From contig JACJZV010000002.1 of assembly GCA_020635395.1 (NCBI GenBank), forward strand, positions 124,001 to 188,000: a stretch of 64,000 nt of DNA, read 5' to 3'. This DNA comes from Flavobacteriales bacterium. Its GTDB lineage: Bacteria; Bacteroidota; Bacteroidia; NS11-12g; UBA9320. Positions within the stretch are counted from its first letter, which is position 1, and the number at the start of each line of letters is the position of its first letter. Below are positions 36,201 through 42,232 of this stretch, in pieces. The translations under genes were made by a program, and so were the position numbers. A model generated the notes under the pieces. It was not told the origin of the DNA, searched no databases, and saw only the letters and a program-made list of their open reading frames with translations.

Positions 36201-37764
36201 GAAGGTGTCTATAATAGTCCTGACTGTAGGTTGGTGTAATATCTTTAACACAAGCATCCATTAACTCAAACCACGGAAAATTGGCCATTGTTGCAAGTAC
36301 TGTAAAGTCTTCATGATTCCAAGAAGCCGTTATTGCCGCCAGTCGCATAACCATATTTAGCATCACATCACTTTTGCTTCCTTGTTTTTCAACCATTTTT
36401 TGTAATACTACTTGAGATAAGCAATCATCATAAATTTTTTGATAACAACCCCATGCATTTCGCCATGTACTTTCTTCCTTGGTAACAGAATTGATGGATT
36501 GAGTTGCTACTTTTTTTATTATGAATTTAACGAGCTGCGTTTCAAGACTTGGATATATGAAGGTCATAAATTCATTAACGAAAGTATTTTCCCATTCAAT
36601 ATTCCAATTTTTCATATCCAAACACCCTGCAGGATAATCTATACCTGTCAACTGTTCACCTAGAATTTCATACCCACCCGAAAGCATAAACGCTTCCCAA
36701 CCTCTATCCACAGGCCTACCCGTTACGGGGTTGGTAAGAATATATCTCGCTTTTCTAAACTTTACATATATAGAGTCTATTGCAAACAAAGAAGAATCAT
36801 CACCTTTAACCTCAAAATACATTTCTGTATTTTCAGGAAATTCCTTGCTCATGTGGTTCATAATTCTTTCGGCTAAAATCCTAGTTTCGGCCATCAACCA
36901 CATGCCAGAATCTTCGGTTGCGGGCTGAATATATAGATTTTCGTCATTAATAAATATCTGCAGAAACCGCAACCCCATTAGCATGCCAAGGGCATGGTCT
37001 TGGCTCATTTCGTTTGATTCACGAAGTTTTGAGCTTGATTTTGATTTTGAAAGATTCCACATGTCTCCGCATTCATCACCAACTGGCTCCCACGATTTAT
37101 ATGCCTTAAAACCATTAAAAGGGGGGTCTTGATACAGCTCTTCGAGTGTGGCCTTTAATGGATGGCTCCCCGATGAAAGCCATGGATACTCGGTGGTCCA
37201 AGGTAGGGGGATGCTATTTCCTGGCGGAACTACAAGGATACTGTCCGGAATAAACCCATTGGTGGCATGTGCCCCATGAAACAAAACACTATCAGTAACT
37301 TCCCAAAATTTATAGAAATTTTCAGGTACATCATCTCGTACAAAAAAACCTTTAGTATCAGGAACAGAAGGGTCATCATTTGATATAAATTTCTCTGCAA
37401 AAACGTCAAGTCGGTCAAAGGCTTTTAGGGCAAAATATATTTCGCTTTGGCAGGCTTGTAGTTTTTCATAGTCGTCGGTTTCTTTCAACCAGTTATATTC
37501 GGTGGCCAACGCAGCAAGATACATTCCTAAAGAGGCCACCACATCACCCGCCTCTATTTTATAGCCCTTCATATCTCCACAACTTCTCCATCTTATCAAA
37601 TCCATGGGTAAAGATTCCCCCTCATCCTTTCCAACGTGAATAAAATGTTTCAAAAAGTGGTCTTTGTAGGTCCAATATTTGTTTAGATTGAGGCTGTCTA
37701 GGTTTTGGGCAAAGAGCAGTGCATAGCATAGCGTTAACCCTAAAGTGGTAAAAAGACGTTTCAT
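33220..37764 (-). CDS. Very large T9SS-exported protein with beta-helix region
   Basis: 1,514-residue secreted protein of unknown function. Signal peptide 1-19 (ending LFAQ). Residues about 20-650 form a mainly helical, Trp-rich region with no family I recognise. About 720-1,080 is a repetitive Asn/Gly/Ile-rich stretch with the look of a right-handed parallel beta-helix (GALLRIWQGSHIIL-type, ENMKVAVESFGA, NRIEECENGVKLYG). The last ~80 residues are a type A T9SS sorting domain (IDWETQPNPAETGMEVVFKL, VEIEIFDVLGHKM, WPTGVYMVHFKYD). T9SS cargo is exported and anchored on the surface or released. It follows two related lipoproteins and a broken copy of its own 5' end. Confidence 0.85.
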   Translation of the reverse strand: MKRLFTTLGLTLCYALLFAQNLDSLNLNKYWTYKDHFLKHFIHVGKDEGESLPMDLIRWRSCGDMKGYKIEAGDVVASLGMYLAALATEYNWLKETDDYEKLQACQSEIYFALKAFDRLDVFAEKFISNDDPSVPDTKGFFVRDDVPENFYKFWEVTDSVLFHGAHATNGFIPDSILVVPPGNSIPLPWTTEYPWLSSGSHPLKATLEELYQDPPFNGFKAYKSWEPVGDECGDMWNLSKSKSSSKLRESNEMSQDHALGMLMGLRFLQIFINDENLYIQPATEDSGMWLMAETRILAERIMNHMSKEFPENTEMYFEVKGDDSSLFAIDSIYVKFRKARYILTNPVTGRPVDRGWEAFMLSGGYEILGEQLTGIDYPAGCLDMKNWNIEWENTFVNEFMTFIYPSLETQLVKFIIKKVATQSINSVTKEESTWRNAWGCYQKIYDDCLSQVVLQKMVEKQGSKSDVMLNMVMRLAAITASWNHEDFTVLATMANFPWFELMDACVKDITPTYSQDYYRHLLDSADCTGIQKWPSISYPDTIIDKYLFQIIDTTDTPWDTTQLWLSPQSTAGYMFLNFNVYGGYYSKKIVSVIDTQYKTLKVYPHEPFNRSDIFSTPNRSFETSNAWREAEYNPISYMLLHNMYRISFKNSLQGKVFTSGCPCQSSLAQGFSNNVNTGLKDTLYTIARFPEYNDIGIRVPEFLTHDVNIYNPPSIPKGGQLKPKGDLTICNAKLALYQASSIRLSPSNPSRKKELRIARNAILELNNNSSLILDSNNRVIVESGGLLRIWQGSHIILDKGSTLEINGNLELMYGVLFSIEPGPNGIGRVIFKNMGTNSVKHQAKVIAFNGSSMNLTGNYQGQPILEIDGIEPIVFPSELSIKIKDGAVLLGGNAVMEVHGPLTVENVDFDATYSAYPYEEAIRTIGQPKVVIKNAHFEDGKVGIHCESYIGNNAPYIENISAENMKVAVESFGASLSINVADISNCTDGVNIYTPSKTSELFYNRIEECENGVKLYGQANGTLISTYGTYKLNASGITPLSGTVQIRCSNFDENGVALAPKYNSSFNMNENHKMGSNIFINNGLIVAPSFTLNPYGIDISNGNTKFDFDNVYGADHYTFSGYLSQVSTVGSPASGYSLVLPSSHNYWYPYNPIHNLHYDLKFKVNTVPFFSEFNIDLYHSNDFVSSSALYIKQTNLCPSWSSGVGTFTVKDKGDRAVDADNQSVTNSYYSNATLGAVFADINERAYYNHDFSGAFERGKSILAFNFLGLSEFDEYVLQNVYRTTMESYGEIFYDSNTLDIAGITTEFLPVLENLEQRAENASDTFWHEQEVQIAMDIAEVYRMNNKRDTSLLVLSDKLGSKIDISDAEVDNINMFMCAINAEKDVLAGIITISQKDSLYNCFVVDTIPPTSPPPAPEQITEKVVNGKPIIDWETQPNPAETGMEVVFKLKSKRYVEIEIFDVLGHKMVGVERAWYKKGVNSVSIDVSNWPTGVYMVHFKYDQYSDAKRLVINRN

Positions 37765-38427
37765 AATTTTATTTATTTGTTATTGCACAATATTGTAATC
37801 AATCAATTCCCATGATACAGAGTGTTTTAAATTTTCAAGCTTAATCATTCCAATATTTTTGGCCCAGTAGTATTGTGCGGCTCCTCCGGTTCTTTCGAGT
37901 TCATCATAAAAAATTAAATCGTCGTCGCTTACCCAAAATACTTTAACATCGGTATAATTCTCAGTGCCTAGCTTGAGAGTAGTATATTCACCTTTTAATT
38001 GAACACTATGAGTGGAGTTTTTCTCAATAAAATTTTGGTTAAAAGGGTAAAGAAAGTTGTTTCTCAGCCCCACGTAATTTCCGGGCCGATATTTAGCCAA
38101 AAAATAGCTTCTATTGACCACTTGATTTTGTGTTGCCAATTCCATATTTGGTTGGCCATACATGAGATAAAAATGATATTCATACCCATCCATCCTGCTT
38201 TTGGCATACCATTCAATTTCTTCGTAATACATGGTATTACCATTTCCGGTTAGTTTCGTGGTATCATCAAAGCTTTTAGTTATTTCGATAGTGTCAAGTC
38301 TTCCATCTTGCACATTTTTATACACCCACCACGTACCGGGTTTGAAATAAATGTAGTCACGAGCTTCACCCAGATATTCATATCTTGTCCATGGTTCCGG
38401 TTCTTCGGGTTTGCAACTTGGTAGAAG
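37642..38427. repeat. Tandem duplication unit A
   Basis: Block covering the first ~40 codons of the large T9SS gene plus almost all of lipoprotein A. It recurs as unit B at 38527-39317. The two outer parts (about 37745-37920 and 38190-38330) are almost identical to the other copy, while the middle ~270 bases differ strongly. Confidence 0.85.
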
Positions 38428-38469
38428 TACAACAGCCAATAAACTCATTAAAAAATACCGCATTTTCAT
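37780..38469 (-). CDS. Lipoprotein A, paralogue of 38668-39354
   Basis: 229-residue lipoprotein: lipobox LLPSC (Cys19), then a Pro/Glu stretch (KPEEPEPW) and a globular domain with Trp/Tyr-rich strands (YIYFKPGTWWVYKN). It shares residues about 16-93 and the C-terminal ~45 residues with lipoprotein B nearly without change, while residues about 95-185 diverge. Family unknown. It ends 15 bases before the large T9SS protein, so an interaction between the two is a reasonable inference. M1 or M3 could be the start. Confidence 0.85.
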   Translation of the reverse strand: MKMRYFLMSLLAVVLLPSCKPEEPEPWTRYEYLGEARDYIYFKPGTWWVYKNVQDGRLDTIEITKSFDDTTKLTGNGNTMYYEEIEWYAKSRMDGYEYHFYLMYGQPNMELATQNQVVNRSYFLAKYRPGNYVGLRNNFLYPFNQNFIEKNSTHSVQLKGEYTTLKLGTENYTDVKVFWVSDDDLIFYDELERTGGAAQYYWAKNIGMIKLENLKHSVSWELIDYNIVQ

Positions 38470-38487
38470 ACTTGTAAATATAAGCGA

Positions 38488-38652
38488 TTATTCATTGAGA
38501 TTCGTGTTTGTGTGATTTTGTAGCATCAAAAAATGTTTCAAAAAGTGGTCTTTGTAGATCCAATATTTGTTTAGATTGAGGCTGTCGAGGTTTTGGGCAA
38601 ATAGCAGTGCATAGCATAGCGTTAACCCTAAAGTGGTAAAAAGACGTTTCAT
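38488..38652 (-). pseudogene. Truncated 5' copy of the large T9SS gene
   Basis: Starts exactly like the 1,514-residue protein (signal peptide and mature N-terminus, about 41 residues with one or two changes such as YWIYKD for YWTYKD), then runs into unrelated sequence and stops after 54 codons. It is the junction scar of the tandem duplication. It could still be translated into a short secreted peptide, because the upstream context matches the intact gene. Confidence 0.8.
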
Positions 38653-39317
38653 AATTTTATTTATTTGTTATTGCACAATATTGTAATCAATCAATTCCCA
38701 TGATACAGAGTGTTTTAAATTTTCAAGCTTAATCATTCCAATATTTTTGGCCCAGTAGTATTGTGCGGCTCCTCCGGTTCTTTCGAGTTCATCATAAAAA
38801 ATTAAATCGTCATCACTCAGCAAGTACGCCTTTATGTTCTGATATTCCTTGCTTTTCAGTTTTAAAATATTCAATTCGATTTTAAGTTGAACACTATGTG
38901 TAGATGTATTTTGTGTGTATGTTTGGTCAAAAGGGTAAATAAAATTTGTAACAACTCCCACATATCCCCCAGGTTTATATTTGGCTAAATAATACCTACG
39001 CCAAGCTGTTCTTCCCTCATCATACTGTTCAATTAGTGGGGAATTCCAGCTATAAAAATGATATTCATACACATCCATCCTGCTTTTGGCATACCATTCA
39101 ATTTCTTCGTAATACATGGTATTACCATTTCCTGTTAGTTTCGTGGTATCATCAAAGCTTTTAGTTATTTCGATAGTGTCAAGTCTTCCATCCTTGATGT
39201 TTTCATACACCCACCAAGTGCCGGGTTTAAAATAAATGTAGTCACGAGCTTCACCCAGATATTCATATCTTGTCCATGGTTCTGGTTCTTCGGGTTTGCA
39301 ACTTGGTAGAAGTACAA
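38527..39317. repeat. Tandem duplication unit B
   Basis: Second copy of the block at 37642-38427. Homology begins at the AAAATGTTTCAAAAAGTGG stretch inside the T9SS coding sequence and ends inside the lipoprotein signal peptide (after GGTAGAAGTACAAC). Confidence 0.85.
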
Positions 39318-39354
39318 CTACAAATAAAACAATGTATGGAATGTGTGCTTTCAT
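38668..39354 (-). CDS. Lipoprotein B, paralogue of 37780-38469
   Basis: 228-residue lipoprotein with lipobox LLPSC and the same KPEEPEPWTRYEYL start of the mature protein as copy A. The C-terminal ~45 residues (from SDDDLIFYDELERTGG) are identical to copy A, whereas the middle ~90 residues are clearly different (for example YSWNSPLIEQYDEG against YLMYGQPNMELATQ). Its signal peptide also differs, because the duplication ends inside it. A TAnnTTTG box lies at 39392-39399. It is probably the first gene of the lipoprotein-T9SS operon. Confidence 0.85.
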   Translation of the reverse strand: MKAHIPYIVLFVVVLLPSCKPEEPEPWTRYEYLGEARDYIYFKPGTWWVYENIKDGRLDTIEITKSFDDTTKLTGNGNTMYYEEIEWYAKSRMDVYEYHFYSWNSPLIEQYDEGRTAWRRYYLAKYKPGGYVGVVTNFIYPFDQTYTQNTSTHSVQLKIELNILKLKSKEYQNIKAYLLSDDDLIFYDELERTGGAAQYYWAKNIGMIKLENLKHSVSWELIDYNIVQ

Positions 39355-39391
39355 AACTGTAAATGTACAAGTCTCTTTGTTTATTTCTCTC

Positions 39392-39399
39392 CAAAGTTA
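39392..39399 (-). promoter_or_regulatory. Promoter -7 box for the lipoprotein/T9SS operon
   Basis: TAACTTTG on the minus strand (TAnnTTTG), 37 bases before the lipoprotein B ATG. No comparable box precedes lipoprotein A. Confidence 0.4.
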
Positions 39400-39425
39400 G
39401 GAAATAATTTCAAAAGCAGGATTTA

Positions 39426-39689
39426 ATGTTCTGTTATTTCATAATTTATACCGCTTCGTTTGTCAGCGTGTATTCAGATGGCATAACAATTGGGCTTGGC
39501 AAACAGATTAAGTCTTTACGAAAACAAAGAAATCTTACACAAGCCGAGCTTGCCGAACTGATGGATATTGATGAGTCAGCTCTTAGAAGGTTAGAGATTG
39601 GCAAAATTACCAATCCCAAACTTTCAACGCTTTTAAAATTGTGTAATGCTTTCAAAATTTCCTTGAACGAATTGATAGATATCAAATAG
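39426..39689 (+). CDS. Small XRE-family HTH regulator
   Basis: 87-residue DNA-binding protein with a clear Cro/C1-type HTH (IKSLRKQRNLTQAELAELMD, ESALRRLEIGKITNPKLSTL, KISLNELIDIK). The first ~20 residues (FCYFIIYTASFVSVYS) do not look like part of the family, so the real start may lie inside, near 39480, but no ATG is available there. It has no toxin-like partner; the following 450 bases hold a decayed epimerase fragment. Possibly an orphan regulator or the remainder of a lost module. Confidence 0.75.
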   Translation: MFCYFIIYTASFVSVYSDGITIGLGKQIKSLRKQRNLTQAELAELMDIDESALRRLEIGKITNPKLSTLLKLCNAFKISLNELIDIK

Positions 39690-39804
39690 AAAAAAATAAC
39701 GTCTTCTTTTTTCAAAATCTTTATGTTCAAGCCATGAAAAAAGCACTGATGTCGGAGGTTCAGGAATGATTGAGCAATAGGTATTAAACCATTGTTTTGC
39801 AGAA

Positions 39805-40135
39805 AGAAGATGTTCAGCAATTATTTCACTCGGACAGAAAAAAGTAGAATGTCGTTTGTCAGATACGAAGGTATGGCCGAAAATAAAATGTTTGAATTGA
39901 TAGCGGATTACCGTAACACTTCGACCCCGACTACATCTACCTTTCTATCCCAAGAAAAGAGCCAAACAGGTAAGTATAAAATCTTACGATTTTTCTACAA
40001 GGAATTCAGCAAAATTTCCTCCAAACATTGGCATTAATTCTACTCAATTAGCCGAGGCAATGATTAAAACCGGATTTGAGGGAGCATCTAAAAAAAAATT
40101 GATAATAAAAATTTGAGGGAAATGGTTGCCAAATA
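39805..40135 (+). pseudogene. Decayed NAD-dependent epimerase/short-chain fragment
   Basis: Pieces of one protein family appear in order but in shifting frames: RTEKSRMSFVRYEGMAENKM, then PDYIYLSIPRKEPNR in another frame, YKILRFFYKEFSK, NSTQLAEAMIKTGFEGASKK and finally DNKNLREMVAK with a stop. They match the C-terminal half of nucleoside-diphosphate-sugar-epimerase-like proteins (EKS-x-x-WARVKG-x-x-EN, FRPGYIYP, KEPN). At least three frameshifts and a missing N-terminal half make it a dead remnant. Confidence 0.6.
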
Positions 40136-40166
40136 AAAAAAAAGCGGCTTTCGCCGCTTTTATCTT
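40136..40166. terminator. Bidirectional terminator
   Basis: AAAGCGGC-TTTC-GCCGCTTT with an A-run before and a T-rich run after; it ends icd (-) and could end any transcript through the pseudogene (+). Confidence 0.85.
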
Positions 40167-40185
40167 TATCAAACTAAGATTTCAA

Positions 40186-41403
40186 TTACATATTGGCAAC
40201 TATCTCATCGCCAAACTCGGAGCATTTTAAGAGCGTTGCTCCGTCCATTAGTCGCTCAAAATCGTAGGTTACTCGTTTTGCGGCAATGGCCCCATTCAAC
40301 CCTTTTAATATTAAATCTGCCGCTTCTGTCCAGCCCATGTATCGGAACATCATTTCTCCCGACAGAATAACTGAACTTGGGTTAACCTTGTCCAAACCTG
40401 CATATTTTGGGGCAGTTCCGTGGGTTGCTTCAAAAATGGCTTTTCCGGTGCTATAGTTGATGTTTGCACCTGGAGCAATACCAATTCCGCCAACAATGGC
40501 CGCCAACGCATCCGAAATATAATCGCCGTTAAGGTTTAAAGTCGCAATAACATCATAGTCAGAAGGACGAAGCAAAATCTGTTGCAAAAAGGCATCTGCA
40601 ATTACATCTTTAATTACAATTTTGTTGCCTTTGTTGTCAATAACCTGCCATGGACCACCGTCTAAATCTACTGCACCAAATTCATTTTTGGCCAATTGGT
40701 ATCCCCACTCCTTAAACATACCTTCGGTAAATTTCATGATGTTTCCTTTATGCACCAAAGTCACCGATTTTCGGTTGTTTGCAATGGCATATTCAATGGC
40801 CGAACGAACCAATCGCTCTGTTCCTTCCTTGCTTACCGGTTTTACGCCTAACGAGCAGGTTTCTGGAAAACGAATGTTGGTTACCCCCATTTCATTTATC
40901 AAAAATGATTTTACTTTCTCCACTTCGGGTGTGCCATATTTCCACTCAATTCCGGCATAAATATCTTCCGTATTTTCACGGAAAATAATCATGTCCACGT
41001 GTTGTGGTTCTTTTACTGGCGAAGGAACACCTGTGAAATACTGTACCGGACGAACACAAGCGTACAAATCCAATCGTTGACGAAGAGCCACGTTTAGCGA
41101 CCGAATACCGCCACCAACTGGGGTAGTAAGCGGCCCCTTTATAGCCACCAAATACTCATCTATTGCATCTAACGTTGTTTGTGGCAACCAATCGTTGGTT
41201 TGGTTAAAAGCTTTTTCTCCCGCAAGTACTTCCAACCATTCTATTTTTTTTGTGCCGTTGTATGCCTTTTCTACTGCCGCATCAAAAACGGTTTGAGAAG
41301 CCTTCCAAATATCTGCTCCAATACCGTCACCTTCAATAAAAGGAATAACTGGATGGTTCGGAACGTTTAATTTACCATTATTTATTGTGATTTTGTCTGC
41401 CAT
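40186..41403 (-). CDS. icd: Isocitrate dehydrogenase (NADP-type)
   Basis: 405-residue cytoplasmic TCA-cycle enzyme converting isocitrate to 2-oxoglutarate and CO2. It matches the bacterial homodimeric Icd family: PVIPFIEGDGIGADIW, GPLTTPVGGGIRSLNVALRQ (substrate loop with the regulatory Ser in RSLNVALRQ), FRENTEDIYAGIEW, the metal-binding DYDVIATLNLNGDYISDALAA and GTAPKYAGLDKVNP. ATG 41403 gives the usual N-terminus; the frame extends to 41481 without homology and past the promoter box at 41427-41434. Confidence 0.95.
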   Translation of the reverse strand: MADKITINNGKLNVPNHPVIPFIEGDGIGADIWKASQTVFDAAVEKAYNGTKKIEWLEVLAGEKAFNQTNDWLPQTTLDAIDEYLVAIKGPLTTPVGGGIRSLNVALRQRLDLYACVRPVQYFTGVPSPVKEPQHVDMIIFRENTEDIYAGIEWKYGTPEVEKVKSFLINEMGVTNIRFPETCSLGVKPVSKEGTERLVRSAIEYAIANNRKSVTLVHKGNIMKFTEGMFKEWGYQLAKNEFGAVDLDGGPWQVIDNKGNKIVIKDVIADAFLQQILLRPSDYDVIATLNLNGDYISDALAAIVGGIGIAPGANINYSTGKAIFEATHGTAPKYAGLDKVNPSSVILSGEMMFRYMGWTEAADLILKGLNGAIAAKRVTYDFERLMDGATLLKCSEFGDEIVANM

Positions 41404-41426
41404 GAAACTTGTTTTTTTAAGGGTGG

Positions 41427-41434
41427 CAAAGGTA
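41427..41434 (-). promoter_or_regulatory. Promoter -7 box for icd
   Basis: TACCTTTG on the minus strand (TAnnTTTG), 23 bases before the icd ATG. Confidence 0.4.
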
Positions 41435-41478
41435 ACTTTTTTGTTTAGAATTTGGTATAGTCCACAGCCTATTGCAAA

Positions 41479-41506
41479 CAAAAAAGCCCATCAATGAATG
41501 GGCTTT
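41479..41506 (-). terminator. Terminator of the TlpA-like gene
   Basis: AAAGCCCAT-TCATTG-ATGGGCTTT on the minus strand followed by a T-run, 16-20 bases after the thioredoxin-like gene. Confidence 0.85.
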
Positions 41507-41526
41507 ACACGTCAATTTTAATTGAC

Positions 41527-42075
41527 TTATTTCTTTTGAAGTTCCTTAATGTGTTCTTCCAAGTCTATTTCGTCTCCTTCAATGTATCCTGTGTGTGTAT
41601 AAACAATGTTTCCACTTTGATCAACCAAAAAAGTAACCGGTGGGTTGGTAACATTCATGGCCAGAGCCAACTGACTGTTTACATCCAACAAAATATCAAA
41701 ATCCCAACCTTCGGCAACGGCTTTTGGCCCTGCTTTGGACGTGGTTCTTGAGTCATCCACCGAAACAGCTACCAACTGCACATTGTAATTTTCTTCCCAA
41801 TCCTCAATCACCTCGTTCAAATTTCGGAGTTCTTTAATGCAAGGACCACACCAAGTAGCCCAAAAAGAGATAATGGTTATTTTGCCTGATTGTCCGTACG
41901 ACTGAAGATTTACATTTTCTCCGTCGGTATTTTTTAGGGTAATGTCTGGTAGTTTTTTGTCTGATTTGGTTGTGTGAACCGTGGTGTCTTTACTTGATTT
42001 TGTGCTGTCGGCAGACTGAGCAACGGCAGATAACGAACAAATTCCTAAACTTATGGCGATAACTAAACTTCTCAT
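41527..42075 (-). CDS. TlpA-like exported thioredoxin-fold protein
   Basis: 182-residue periplasmic thiol-disulfide oxidoreductase: signal peptide ending AVAQ, a Ser/Thr/Lys-rich linker (residues 21-42), then a TlpA/ResA-like domain with the active site FWATWCGPC (Cys76, Cys79), the VAVSVDD strand and the cis-Pro loop (TNPPVTFLVD). It probably reduces envelope disulfides, for example in cytochrome c maturation. It is monocistronic, with its own terminator. Confidence 0.92.
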   Translation of the reverse strand: MRSLVIAISLGICSLSAVAQSADSTKSSKDTTVHTTKSDKKLPDITLKNTDGENVNLQSYGQSGKITIISFWATWCGPCIKELRNLNEVIEDWEENYNVQLVAVSVDDSRTTSKAGPKAVAEGWDFDILLDVNSQLALAMNVTNPPVTFLVDQSGNIVYTHTGYIEGDEIDLEEHIKELQKK

Positions 42076-42170
42076 TTCTTGTTTTTTAAAACTTTCCTGT
42101 CAATTATTGTTCCTATAAAATAGAAGTGCGAATTTAACCGCTTTGTATTAAAAGACATTCAAAGTTTAAA

Positions 42171-42178
42171 TATCTTTG
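42171..42178 (+). promoter_or_regulatory. Promoter -7 box for the double ddl gene
   Basis: TATCTTTG (TAnnTTTG) about 55 bases before the ATG at 42233; a TTTG at 42142-42145 is a rather distant -33 candidate. Confidence 0.4.
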
Positions 42179-42232
42179 CACATCTATTTGATTATCAATA
42201 AATAATAAAAAATAATTTAGCAATATTTCGGC

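Noticed and set aside
39426..40037. HTH gene plus following frame as a toxin-antitoxin pair
   Set aside because: The downstream frame is a piece of a frameshifted epimerase, not a HipA, RelE or HigB-like toxin.
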